Assembly (NCBI GenBank): GCA_910588185.1
Contig: CAJUQR010000001.1
Location: 124,001-188,000, forward strand
Length of the DNA stretch: 64,000 nt
Reading direction: 5' to 3'
Source of the DNA: an uncultured Peptostreptococcaceae bacterium
GTDB taxonomy: Bacteria; Bacillota; Clostridia; Peptostreptococcales; Anaerovoracaceae
Shown here: piece after piece, positions 1 through 7,989 of the stretch
Layout of the letters: each line of letters begins with the position of its first letter
Position numbering within the stretch: the stretch's first letter is position 1
The notes under the pieces: model-generated
The model's database searches: none
The model's input: only the letters and a program-made list of their open reading frames with translations
Told to the model about the DNA's origin: nothing
Position numbers and translations under genes: made by a program

Positions 1-19
1 GTCTAATCTGTCAACAGAT

Positions 20-189
20 TTGACAAAATCCGAAGAATTAATTGCAAAAATCCAACAAAATACTGCTATTTTTGACAACATTAATAAATATCAACTAAAT
101 TTTACAAATCTCCACTTAGTCACACGGCAAAATTGTGCCCAAAAGCATGTTTTATTGACTTTTTATAAATATTTTTAGAATTTTGTCAA
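20..189. repeat. dispersed intergenic repeat, copy A
   Basis: A non-coding AT-rich unit bounded by TTGACAAAAT on the left and ATTTTGTCAA on the right, which are inverted copies of each other. It contains further GACAA/TTGAC words inside. Its right half (a TTGACTTTTT word, then AATTTTGTCAAA) matches the units at 39450-39615 and 55981-56096. It lies about 90 bp beyond the terminator of the metQ-type gene. The family is inferred by eye from three copies. Confidence 0.6.
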
Positions 190-279
190 AGAATATGGCT
201 TTTCAAAATAATATGTCCCCCCCCTCTGCATTTTTTATTGCACGAGCTTTTAACTTCTTTTAAAATGTATAAGTGTAGA

Positions 280-304
280 AAAGACCGCTCAAATGAGCGG
301 TCTT
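280..304 (-). terminator. intrinsic terminator of the ABC importer operon
   Basis: An 11-bp perfect stem (AAAGACCGCTC / GAGCGGTCTTT) with a 3-nt loop and T-rich flanks on both sides lies directly after the last gene of the minus-strand operon. It could work in both directions. Confidence 0.85.
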
Positions 305-314
305 TTATTAAAAA

Positions 315-1145
315 CTAACCTTCATAATCGAAGATCTTATAAGCACCACCAAATGCTTGATCAAATTTATTTTTATATTCTTCAGTACTTGTTACTTCTA
401 TCAAAGCTTTTGCCCATTCTGATTCTTCATCGCCTTTATTTACGAAGAAACCAGTAGGATAATTTACATAATCACCATCTTCTGCAAGATAAGAATAAGC
501 GTCAATACCTGCATTTCTCATAACAGAAGAGAATGATATAGAAGCATCTGCATCCTGATATGAACCTGCTGTGTTTGTTGTTTCCACTTCAACAATCTGT
601 AAGTTCTTTGGATTTTCCTTAATATCTAAAACAGTATAATAATCGCCTGTTTTATCTCCCAATTTGATCAATCCAAGTTTATCTAAGAACAATAATGAAC
701 GGTGCATATTTGCAGGGTCATTAGACACTATTATTTTTCCGTCTTGAGGGATCTTATCAATTGAATCCCATTTTGCAGAATAAAGTCCAAATATTGACGC
801 ATAAGTAAATCCATCTACCATTGTTAATTCAGCATCATTTTGCTCGTTAAAATTCTTAACCCAAGGCAAATGGTTAAGCAGCAATGCGTCTATTTCGTCA
901 GCCTTTAAAGCTTCCGCAGGCAAATTATTTCCGTCAAACACTTTAATTTCAACTTCATATCCCTTTTCAGCCATTGCTTCTTTTACAGGTTGCAAAGCCT
1001 GTTCATTAAGAGGCATACATCCTATACTGATAGTTTTTTTATCGCTGTCTTTTCCGTCTTCTTTATCTGGAGAACATCCTGCAAATACTGAAACTACCAT
1101 TGCTAAGCAAAGTATCAACACTAATTTTTTAGAAATCTTTTTCAT
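315..1145 (-). CDS. metQ: MetQ/NlpA-type substrate-binding lipoprotein (second importer)
   Basis: Extracellular binding lipoprotein of a methionine-uptake-type (MetNIQ) ABC importer. The 276-residue product has a lysine-rich start, a hydrophobic signal stretch and a lipobox VFAGC with the lipidated cysteine near residue 24, then an NlpA-family domain from about residue 38 to the end. It is the last gene of an eight-gene operon; its partners MetI and MetN lie just upstream with a DUF169 gene between. The family binds D/L-methionine and related amino acids, but the real ligand here is unknown. A second, clearly related MetQ sits at 4486-5292. Confidence 0.9.
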   Translation of the reverse strand: MKKISKKLVLILCLAMVVSVFAGCSPDKEDGKDSDKKTISIGCMPLNEQALQPVKEAMAEKGYEVEIKVFDGNNLPAEALKADEIDALLLNHLPWVKNFNEQNDAELTMVDGFTYASIFGLYSAKWDSIDKIPQDGKIIVSNDPANMHRSLLFLDKLGLIKLGDKTGDYYTVLDIKENPKNLQIVEVETTNTAGSYQDADASISFSSVMRNAGIDAYSYLAEDGDYVNYPTGFFVNKGDEESEWAKALIEVTSTEEYKNKFDQAFGGAYKIFDYEG

Positions 1146-1193
1146 TTAAAATCCTCCATAAAATTTTTATTAAATAAACCCTATGCGGGGGTT

Positions 1194-2009
1194 CTACTTC
1201 TTGCCTGGCTCTTCTGCCAAACCTCCGACATAACAATTATCGTCATAATTTTTATTCATTATAACTTCAAGCTGTCCATCAAGTCCTGCCTCTATCAATT
1301 TTGCAGATATTTCTTTTTTATTTTTATTTCGCTCGAGAGGATTAACAGTATTTTTCAATCCCTCTACTACTTCTTCCATTAAATGATATGGCATTCCTAT
1401 ACCAAGCTCGTCCTTTTTCCAGCCAGCCAGCATTCTTGTGCCAGAACACATCATAGACATATTTATTTGATCAAGTTCATAAGGTCTAGATGTACATTCC
1501 TGGCATATTGCTGCCATTCCGGATAAACTGATATTTGAAGCATGTCCATTATAATAAGCATTTCCCTGGAAAAGCCTCATTGCATTAAACGGATTACATA
1601 CGAATATAACTGTATCAGGATTTGTTTCACAATCTTTAAGTGGCATAATTCCAACCCCATAAAGCTTATGTTCGCAGTACACCATACCCTTTGATACTTT
1701 CCTGCAAGTGGTCAAATCACGATAAGTTCCTTGTTTCAGTCTTCTGCTGCCATCCATGGATTCGTCTGTAGGCGCAGAAAGGCCAAGCGCTGTAGAACCT
1801 CCGCTGCAAGCCATATGTCCCAAATGTGCTTTTTGTGAAGTCCCAAGAGTTGCCCTTCTAACCATAGTGCAATATGACATTTTTCTCTTAGGTTCATCAG
1901 CCGGAAAGCTATCATATTCTTCCTTTGAAAGAAGAAAATATATTCCAACCGGCTGGCGGTCAAGTTCAAGTAAAACATCAATCCATTTTGCATTTTCTTT
2001 TGGACTCAT
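1194..2009 (-). CDS. DUF169 (COG2043) family protein, second copy
   Basis: A 271-residue soluble protein of the DUF169 family, whose function is not established. It shares cysteines with the paralogue at 3677-4486: C47 in SYC, C68, C112 in VYC, the ICQEC motif (C169, C172) and C188 in the CSGTR segment. This spacing suggests metal, Fe-S or heme binding, which is inference. It starts at an ATG 7 nt after AAGGAG, and lies between the MetI and MetQ genes of the second importer. The conserved pairing with MetNIQ in both halves of the operon suggests it acts on or senses the imported compound. No signal peptide is visible. Confidence 0.8.
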   Translation of the reverse strand: MSPKENAKWIDVLLELDRQPVGIYFLLSKEEYDSFPADEPKRKMSYCTMVRRATLGTSQKAHLGHMACSGGSTALGLSAPTDESMDGSRRLKQGTYRDLTTCRKVSKGMVYCEHKLYGVGIMPLKDCETNPDTVIFVCNPFNAMRLFQGNAYYNGHASNISLSGMAAICQECTSRPYELDQINMSMMCSGTRMLAGWKKDELGIGMPYHLMEEVVEGLKNTVNPLERNKNKKEISAKLIEAGLDGQLEVIMNKNYDDNCYVGGLAEEPGKK

Positions 2010-2020
2010 ATTTATCTCCT

Positions 2021-2671
2021 TTACAATAATTTTTTATACAACCATTCTCCAAAATACTGAACGATATTTACCATTATAAGTAATATCAAAACTCCCATAT
2101 AAAGTATAGTATCATTGAAACTTTGATAGCCGTATGTCAATGCAATAGCGCCAAGACCGCCTCCGCCTACTGCTCCTGCTATAGTAGTAGCTGCTATATT
2201 GTTAATTGTCGCCAAAGTTATAACAGAAATAATCGAAGGAACCGATTCTTTTATTATTACTCCCCTAATAATCTGCATATCTGTAGCCCCTAAAGAACGT
2301 GCGGCTTCAATTAACTGGGGATCCACTTTTATAAAATTACTTTCAAGAAGTCTTGCAATAAACGCTGTTGCCGCAATTGCCAGCGGCAAAATAACTGCCT
2401 TAGTTCCTATAGTTGTACCAACGATCATCCTTGTAACCGGAGCTATAGTAACAATTAATATAAGAATCGGAAAAGACCTTATAGTGTTTATTACAAAGCT
2501 AAGTACTGCGTAAAGTCTTCTTTTATATCTAAGACCTGTGGGTCCATATAGCGTAAGAAGTATTGCAAGTACGAATCCTAATACAAAACCTATCAGCACA
2601 GTAAAAAATACAATTTCCACTGTAGTAAAAATAGATGGCATTATAAGCCTATTCCAATATTCAGCTATCAT
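2021..2671 (-). CDS. metI: MetI-type ABC permease (second importer)
   Basis: Membrane permease of a methionine-type ABC importer, 216 residues, with about five hydrophobic segments and the EAA loop near the middle (EAARSLGATDMQI, the site that contacts the ATPase). The ATG follows GGAGG by about 9 nt and overlaps the stop of the upstream metN by one base, so the two are translationally coupled. The product would form the MetN2-MetI2 complex with the lipoprotein at 315-1145. Length and topology are normal for the family. Confidence 0.9.
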   Translation of the reverse strand: MIAEYWNRLIMPSIFTTVEIVFFTVLIGFVLGFVLAILLTLYGPTGLRYKRRLYAVLSFVINTIRSFPILILIVTIAPVTRMIVGTTIGTKAVILPLAIAATAFIARLLESNFIKVDPQLIEAARSLGATDMQIIRGVIIKESVPSIISVITLATINNIAATTIAGAVGGGGLGAIALTYGYQSFNDTILYMGVLILLIMVNIVQYFGEWLYKKLL

Positions 2672-3645
2672 TATGCAATCACCTCCGGAAAATGTTTATA
2701 TACTGCTCCTTCTTTTGTAAGAAAATCCCTTATCAGCGAAGCGTCCTTTTTCTGAGCTATGATGCGAAAAGTGCTTACTGTCTTGTCCTTTAAAAGCAAT
2801 TTTTGATTATCTTCAAGTTTAAAATCTACATCCAAAAGCCTTGCCATTCGAGTAAGAAGCAAAGACTCGCCTTCCATTGCGTCTATCTGAATATCAAAAA
2901 GTACTTCATCACATTCAATGGACATAGGTGTCTCTCCCAAAAGGCTGCACAATGCAGGTGGCCTTTCTAAAAATACTTGTTCTACACTGCCCGATGCTTC
3001 TACAATTCCGTTTGCCATAACCGCTACACTATCGCACAAATTTTTGATTACCTCCATCTCATGTGTAACCATAACGATAGTGATATTGAATCTTTTATTT
3101 ATATCTTCAAGTAATGATAAAATGTCTTTAGTACTTTTGGGATCAAGAGCTGATGTCGCTTCATCACACAGTAACACGCTTGGATTCATTGCCAGAGCTC
3201 TTGCCAATGCAACTCTTTGTTTTTGTCCTCCGGATAAGTCTCTTGCTCGCGCATTTATTTTTTCAGGTATTCCAACTACATCAAGTAATTCTTTGACACG
3301 CTTATCTATTTCTTTTCGGTCACAATCCCAAATTTTCATAGCAAAAGCGATGTTGTCATATACGCTCGCTCTTGTAATAAGCGAAAAGTTTTGAAAAACC
3401 ATTCCGATATTTTTCCGAAAAAGTCTCATCTCTTCTGCAGAAAGATCTTTTATTTCTGAACCGTCTACTTTTAGTGAACCACTATTATACTTTTCGAGCC
3501 CATTTATGCAACGTAAAAGTGTAGACTTGCCAACACCGCTGCGTCCCGCAATTCCAAAAATCTCACCTTTTTTAATATGCAAATTAACGTCTCTAAGAAT
3601 CTGTAATTCACCAAACGATTTTGATACATTCTCAATCCGTATCAT
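2671..3645 (-). CDS. metN: MetN-type ABC ATPase (second importer)
   Basis: ATP-binding subunit of a methionine-type importer, 324 residues. Walker A GRSGVGKST is at residues 34-42, the signature LSGGQ at 137-141 and Walker B LLCDEATSALD at 158-168. A C-terminal NIL-type regulatory domain (about 245-324) is present; in the family it binds methionine and inhibits transport. The N terminus (MIRIENVSKSFGELQILR) is nearly identical to that of the first MetN at 6018-6998, showing a recent-looking duplication or conversion at this end. The ribosome binding site is weak (GGAAGG about 12 nt upstream), consistent with coupling inside the operon. Confidence 0.9.
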   Translation of the reverse strand: MIRIENVSKSFGELQILRDVNLHIKKGEIFGIAGRSGVGKSTLLRCINGLEKYNSGSLKVDGSEIKDLSAEEMRLFRKNIGMVFQNFSLITRASVYDNIAFAMKIWDCDRKEIDKRVKELLDVVGIPEKINARARDLSGGQKQRVALARALAMNPSVLLCDEATSALDPKSTKDILSLLEDINKRFNITIVMVTHEMEVIKNLCDSVAVMANGIVEASGSVEQVFLERPPALCSLLGETPMSIECDEVLFDIQIDAMEGESLLLTRMARLLDVDFKLEDNQKLLLKDKTVSTFRIIAQKKDASLIRDFLTKEGAVYKHFPEVIA

Positions 3646-3676
3646 TTTTAATCTTAACCTTCCAATTTTAATAAAC

Positions 3677-4486
3677 CTATTCCTTAGGTATTCCGTAAGC
3701 CTTGCTATAATAATTATGTTTTAAATCTATTATAGGAACTTCAAGACCAGCTTCTTTTAGTCTAATTATAAGTCTTTCTTTTGACTCTTTATTTTCCATC
3801 GGATCAATGGTTTTCCATATGCCCTCAATTATACCGCCTAAAAACTCCCTTGGGATACCCACTCCAAGTTCATTTTCATTCCACTGTGCTACGCATCGGG
3901 TACCTGCACATAGCATAGATATATTAGGCTGTTCTTTAACCCACGGATATGATGTACATTCCTGACATATAGCGCACATACCTGCCATTTTAATGTCTTT
4001 CAACTGTCCAAAATTATATGCATATCCCTGTAGCAGCCTCATTGCCCATTTAGGTGATAAAATCAATATGACTATATCTGGTGCATCATTTTTGTATCTG
4101 TCTAATGGCTTGATTTGAACTCCAAAATTATCTTCTTTGCAGTACACCATGTCATGGGCAACGCTTCTGCTGACTTCAATGTCTCTGTAGACCTTGAAGT
4201 CTACATGCATTTGTCCAGAGATTCTATATTCGCTTACAGGAAGCATACCCAAAGCAGTAGAAGCAGCTGCACATCTATTATGATTAACATCAAGCTTATA
4301 TGATTTCCCCATTCCTGCTTTTGATACCGCACTACAATACGGTAAACCACTTATAGGTTCTATTCCATCTGCCGCCTCATATTCTTCTTTGGTCTTTAAA
4401 AATTTTATTCCTACTGGGATTCTTTTTAAATCTAAAAGTTCCGTTAATGCTTTCTCAGCAATTAAGTATTTATTATCTTTATTCAT
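3677..4486 (-). CDS. DUF169 (COG2043) family protein, first copy
   Basis: A 269-residue DUF169 protein, paralogous to 1194-2009. Shared cysteines are C51, C72, C116, C174 and C177 (in CAICQEC, which has an extra C171 here) and C193; C198 is extra. Its ATG overlaps the TAA of the upstream metQ gene and has no obvious own ribosome binding site, so translation is probably coupled. Here the gene follows metQ, while in the second cassette it precedes metQ. Function is unknown; redox, metal or sulfur-related chemistry is only an inference from the cysteines and the neighbours. Confidence 0.8.
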   Translation of the reverse strand: MNKDNKYLIAEKALTELLDLKRIPVGIKFLKTKEEYEAADGIEPISGLPYCSAVSKAGMGKSYKLDVNHNRCAAASTALGMLPVSEYRISGQMHVDFKVYRDIEVSRSVAHDMVYCKEDNFGVQIKPLDRYKNDAPDIVILILSPKWAMRLLQGYAYNFGQLKDIKMAGMCAICQECTSYPWVKEQPNISMLCAGTRCVAQWNENELGVGIPREFLGGIIEGIWKTIDPMENKESKERLIIRLKEAGLEVPIIDLKHNYYSKAYGIPKE

Positions 4487-5292
4487 TATTCGTAATATTC
4501 GTAAAGTCCGCCATAGTACTCGATTGCAAATGCTTTTACATCTTTATCTAAAAATGCTGCATTAAGGTCTTTTGCCCACTGAGCATCTTTATTTTCTTCT
4601 TTTACAACTACTGCTGTAGGATATTTTTTAGGATCCCCGTCCTTTACAAGATAAGTTGTAAAATCTTTTCCTGCATTTTTCATGTGACTGAAGAATGCAA
4701 CAGAAGCATCTGTATCTTCCAGTGCTCTTACAGTCTGAGTCTGATCCATATCCATTATCTTAAGATTCTTTGGGTTAGATTCAATATCAGTTGTAGAATA
4801 CTGTTCAACGCCTTCTTTGAGAGTAATTAATCCGCCTGTCTCAATGATTCTAAGCGCACGGTCCATATTCATAGCGTCATTTGGAATTGCAACAGTAGCT
4901 CCATCAGGTATTTTATCTATACTGTCATATTTTTCTGAAAATAATCCCATGCTTACTGTATAAACATAAGGTTCCAGCATTACCAAATCTCCGCTGTTAC
5001 CTTCATTGAAACTTTCCATAAAAGGCTTATGTACCACAAATACAGCGTCTACGCTTGCATCATTACAAGCAACAAGAGTGTTCATATTATTGTCAAAAAC
5101 CTTATATTCTACCTTGTAACCTTTTTCTTCCATTACAGGTACTATTTTTTCTACCAGTGCCTGAGTAGTCTCTGCACAAGCAATATTTATCTCTTTCTTT
5201 TCCTCTGCATCTCCGCCTGATTTACCACATGCAAACAGTGAGGCGCACATAATCATAATCATTAAAACGATTCCTGCTTTTTTAAATTTCAT
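4486..5292 (-). CDS. metQ: MetQ/NlpA-type substrate-binding lipoprotein (first importer)
   Basis: Binding lipoprotein of the first MetNIQ-type importer, 268 residues. The signal sequence ends in LFAC with the lipidated cysteine near residue 22; an NlpA-family domain follows. The start is an ATG after AAGGAATTAAAAAG. It is similar to the MetQ at 315-1145 in order of motifs (for example an IDKIP segment and a KNLKI/KNLQI segment), but differs in the ligand-lining part, so the two importers may take different substrates. This last point is inference. Confidence 0.9.
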   Translation of the reverse strand: MKFKKAGIVLMIMIMCASLFACGKSGGDAEEKKEINIACAETTQALVEKIVPVMEEKGYKVEYKVFDNNMNTLVACNDASVDAVFVVHKPFMESFNEGNSGDLVMLEPYVYTVSMGLFSEKYDSIDKIPDGATVAIPNDAMNMDRALRIIETGGLITLKEGVEQYSTTDIESNPKNLKIMDMDQTQTVRALEDTDASVAFFSHMKNAGKDFTTYLVKDGDPKKYPTAVVVKEENKDAQWAKDLNAAFLDKDVKAFAIEYYGGLYEYYE

Positions 5293-5296
5293 CTTT

Positions 5297-6016
5297 TTAA
5301 TTCCTTTCTTTCTTTAATTTAATTTTCTTTTTGTTCCCTTTTTTCACTCTTCTATATAGCAGCTCTCCCAATCCCTGGATGAGCAATACCATAACAAATA
5401 AAATAGCCACAATGCAATACATCATCATATCATCAAAACGTTGATAGCCAAAAGTAAGCGCAACAGCTCCCAAGCCCCCGGCTCCTACTGCCCCGGCAAG
5501 TGCTGTACTTGCAAGGAAAAGTATTATCGTTGTGGTCATGCCTGATACTATAGACGGCATTGCTTCCACGAACATAACCTTTACGAGAATTTGCATATTA
5601 CTTGCTCCAAAAGAGCGCGCCGCCAAAATAACATTTCTGTCAACTTCAAGCAAACTTGATTCTATGTATCGTGCGATTACAGGAAAGGCTGCTATCGTCA
5701 AAGGTACTATCGCCGCTTTTTCTCCTACAGACGTTCCAACTATCGCTCTTGTCAATGGCGACATTGCAACTATCAAAATGATTACCGGAAATGACCTTAT
5801 CATATTTACCCAAAATCCTAAAAATTTGTAAAGTCTAGGTTTTGGAGCCAGGCCATAAGGCGATACCATTACAAATAAAATAGCTACAGCTATTCCTATA
5901 ACCATGCCAAAAATCATGGAGAAGAACAGCATTCTTATGGTTGATGCAATAGCAGGCAAAATAATATCTTCAAAGTTAACAAAAAATTGTGCATCCAAAA
6001 GTGTTCCAAAATCCAT
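5297..6016 (-). CDS. metI: MetI-type ABC permease (first importer)
   Basis: Membrane permease of the first methionine-type importer. The open frame extends to 6046, overlapping metN, but the ATG at 6016 is preferred because GGAGGAG lies 9 nt before it; this gives 239 residues starting MDFGTLLDAQ. It has about five membrane segments and an EAA-type loop (LAARSFGASNMQI). The C terminus ends in an unusually lysine-rich tail (KKGNKKKIKLKKER) that the second MetI lacks. It sits between MetN and MetQ of the same importer. Confidence 0.9.
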   Translation of the reverse strand: MDFGTLLDAQFFVNFEDIILPAIASTIRMLFFSMIFGMVIGIAVAILFVMVSPYGLAPKPRLYKFLGFWVNMIRSFPVIILIVAMSPLTRAIVGTSVGEKAAIVPLTIAAFPVIARYIESSLLEVDRNVILAARSFGASNMQILVKVMFVEAMPSIVSGMTTTIILFLASTALAGAVGAGGLGAVALTFGYQRFDDMMMYCIVAILFVMVLLIQGLGELLYRRVKKGNKKKIKLKKERN

Positions 6017-6017
6017 A

Positions 6018-6998
6018 TTAAAATTCTCCTCCCACTTCTGCAGCAATCCCCTGCGTCCTTAATATTTTGGCTAAATCTTTACCTTTTCCATATGGAACAG
6101 TTAAATAAATATGTCCCATATAACAATTATTGTGAAACTGAGATACATTAGCGCTTAAAATTCCAAAAGGGATTTCACATGAAGTAGCAAGTCTGTAAAT
6201 TGATTCCTGCTCAGTTTCTGATCCATGCACAGCTATCTTAACAAGTTCTTTTCCTGCAGGCGCATATACTCTTTTACTTCCGATGAGATTCTGGAGATAA
6301 TCATCATCATTTAAAAATACATCCTCTACTAATCCCTGACTTACTATACATCCGTCTTCCAATATAGCAACTCTGTCACATGCTTCTTTTATAACCGACA
6401 TTTCATGAGTAACCATAACGATAGTGATTCCCAGCTTTGAATTTATTCCTTCCAAAAGTTCTAATATTGACTGAGTAATGGCCGGATCCAATGCAGAGGT
6501 TGCTTCATCACACAGCAGTACACTTGGCTCCATAGCAAGAGCCCTTGCTATGGCAACCCTTTGCTTTTGACCTCCTGAGAGTTCCTCAGGCATTACATAA
6601 AGCTTGTCCTCAAGACCAACCAATTTAAGGAGATTTTGAGCTCTTTCGTTCATCTCCTTCTCATTATATTTCCAACACTCCATAGGAAGTTTTACATTAT
6701 CCAAAACAGTCTTTCTGTTTAATAACGCAAAGTTTTGAAAAATCATTCCTATTCCACGTCTAAAATCAAGCAATTGCTTATTATTAAGTGAATTTAAGTC
6801 AGTTCCATCGACAGAAATTTTTCCATTGTCATATTTTTCAAGACCATTTATACAGCGAAGCAGCGTAGATTTACCTGCACCACTGCGTCCTGCAATGCCA
6901 AAAATCTCACCTTTTTTAATATACAAATTAACGTTTCTAAGAATCTGTAATTCACCAAACGATTTTGATACATTCTCGATTTGAATCATTTCTAACAT
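6018..6998 (-). CDS. metN: MetN-type ABC ATPase (first importer), first gene of operon
   Basis: ATPase subunit of the first importer, up to 326 residues, with Walker A GRSGAGKST, signature LSGGQKQ, Walker B LLCDEATSALDP and a C-terminal NIL domain. Two starts are possible: ATG at 6998, only 3 nt from GGAG, or ATG at 6989, 12 nt away and matching the start of the paralogue MetN at 3645. It is the promoter-proximal gene of an eight-gene operon (N-I-Q-DUF169-N-I-DUF169-Q). No SAM riboswitch was recognised in the leader. Confidence 0.9.
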   Translation of the reverse strand: MLEMIQIENVSKSFGELQILRNVNLYIKKGEIFGIAGRSGAGKSTLLRCINGLEKYDNGKISVDGTDLNSLNNKQLLDFRRGIGMIFQNFALLNRKTVLDNVKLPMECWKYNEKEMNERAQNLLKLVGLEDKLYVMPEELSGGQKQRVAIARALAMEPSVLLCDEATSALDPAITQSILELLEGINSKLGITIVMVTHEMSVIKEACDRVAILEDGCIVSQGLVEDVFLNDDDYLQNLIGSKRVYAPAGKELVKIAVHGSETEQESIYRLATSCEIPFGILSANVSQFHNNCYMGHIYLTVPYGKGKDLAKILRTQGIAAEVGGEF

Positions 6999-7041
6999 GT
7001 ACTCCTACTATTTTTATCTGCGTACTCCCTCAACATTTGTC

Positions 7042-7070
7042 ATTATGCAAGCTACTATTATGATTGTCAA
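7042..7070 (-). promoter_or_regulatory. promoter of the dual MetNIQ-DUF169 operon
   Basis: On the minus strand TTGACA (7065-7070), 17 bp, CATAAT (7042-7047). It lies about 45 bp before the first metN. The rest of 6999-7200 shows no S-box or T-box hallmarks. Confidence 0.7.
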
Positions 7071-7201
7071 TTCAAACTTACTCATAATTATTAATTACAA
7101 TACTCTCACATTTTTTAGCTTATTTTATCTATATTTGCGACAATTTTTAAGCGAATTCATTTCATATTGAGATCCTTAATTTATAAAATTATCTCTATGT
7201 A

Positions 7202-7243
7202 ACCGTATCCAAATTTTATAAAAAGTGGAACTTTGGATACGGT
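7202..7243. terminator. hairpin, possible bidirectional terminator
   Basis: Perfect 12-bp arms ACCGTATCCAAA and TTTGGATACGGT, followed by a T-run on the plus strand. It stands alone between the ribosomal-protein operon end and the met-type promoter. Part of a stack of hairpins at 7202-7424. Confidence 0.6.
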
Positions 7244-7269
7244 TTTTATATAAATCGGTTGCCAAAGGC

Positions 7270-7323
7270 AACCAAAAAAGCAAAAAAGCGTATCCAAAGG
7301 TACGCTTTTTTGCTTTTTTGGTT
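7270..7323. terminator. long perfect hairpin, possible bidirectional terminator
   Basis: A perfect 23-bp stem (arms 7270-7292 and 7301-7323) with an 8-nt loop TCCAAAGG. Its left arm overlaps a smaller hairpin GTTGCC-AAA-GGCAAC at 7259-7273, so the two cannot form together. The arms are rich in A- and T-runs. Confidence 0.6.
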
Positions 7324-7397
7324 ACACTCACGTCATCAAACACTAAACAACTCTATCTCTTGCCGAGACATAAGAGCTTTGCGAAAGTTCATCTAAA

Positions 7398-7424
7398 CAA
7401 AATCCCCGCAATGCGGGGATTTTG
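7398..7424 (-). terminator. intrinsic terminator downstream of rplL
   Basis: Stem AAAATCCCCGC / GCGGGGATTTT with a 3-nt loop, T-rich on both sides. It lies about 105 bp after the rplL stop and is the first strong terminator of the ribosomal-protein operon. Confidence 0.85.
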
Positions 7425-7528
7425 AGACTCACTTTTAACGGTAAAACGTCACGCACTAAAGTGCCAGCCGTTTCTCGTATAAGACCTACATCAGCTCTGT
7501 CCTTACGTCCAATCGCTGTGTTAGGGCT
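7425..7528 (-). other. structured spacer between rplL stop and terminator
   Basis: About 100 bp of less AT-rich sequence with no ORF of note. Read on the minus strand it contains GACGTAAGGACAGAGC, later GTAGGTC, and a small hairpin CACTTTAGTG. The word GACAGAGC also occurs just after tuf, and a CCGTAAG...GTAGGTC pair occurs in the element beside tRNA-Thr. Function unknown. Confidence 0.4.
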
Positions 7529-7894
7529 TTATTTCATTGCTACTGTAGCGCCAACTTCTTCAAGCTGTTTCTTGATAGCTTCTGCTTCTGCCTTTTCAAC
7601 GCCTTCTTTAACGTTTGAAGGTGCTCCGTCTACCAGTTCCTTAGCTTCCTTAAGTCCTAAGCCTGTTAATTCTCTTACAGCCTTGATAACCTTAATCTTT
7701 TCAGCGCCTGCTGCTTCAAGAACTACTGTGAATTCAGTCTGTTCTTCAGCTGCTGCAGCACCTGCAACTGCGCCTGCAACTGCAACTGGAGCTGCTGCGG
7801 ATACGCCAAATTCTTCTTCACAAGCTTTAACTAATTCATTTAATTCTAAAACTGTCATCGCTTTTATAGCTTCGATAATTTGCTCTTTATTCAT
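7529..7894 (-). CDS. rplL: 50S ribosomal protein L7/L12
   Basis: Stalk protein of the large ribosomal subunit that recruits translational GTPases. The 121-residue product has the N-terminal dimerisation segment, an alanine/glycine-rich hinge at about 34-50, and the C-terminal factor-binding domain (ELTGLGLKEAKELVDGAP). It is the last gene of the rpmG-secE-nusG-rplK-rplA-rplJ-rplL operon and follows rplJ by 95 bp. Unusually for Firmicutes, rpoB does not follow; a spacer with terminators and another operon come next. Confidence 0.97.
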   Translation of the reverse strand: MNKEQIIEAIKAMTVLELNELVKACEEEFGVSAAAPVAVAGAVAGAAAAEEQTEFTVVLEAAGAEKIKVIKAVRELTGLGLKEAKELVDGAPSNVKEGVEKAEAEAIKKQLEEVGATVAMK

Positions 7895-7989
7895 TTTATA
7901 TTCTCCTTTTTAAAATTTCATTTCACTTTGTATTTCATATTTGCTTCCTATCCAAATCAAATTTGGCGAAGCTTTACAAAATTTTATTT

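Noticed and set aside
1..314. CRISPR array from repeated TTTGACAAAA words
   Set aside because: The words are short, occur in both directions and irregularly, and there are no unique spacers of constant length or cas genes.
1736..2079. Open frames antisense or out of frame to the DUF169, MetI and other genes
   Set aside because: They overlap genes with clear family motifs on the other strand or frame and have no ribosome binding site; treated as shadows. The same applies to similar frames across the window.
6999..7200. SAM riboswitch (S-box) or T-box before the MetNIQ operon
   Set aside because: The leader after the promoter is only about 35-40 nt and lacks the conserved S-box core and T-box sequence; only a promoter and AT-rich DNA are visible.
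7422..7913. Plus-strand 163-codon frame opposite rplL
   Set aside because: It is the antisense of a highly biased ribosomal gene and has low-complexity A/S/T-rich translation.
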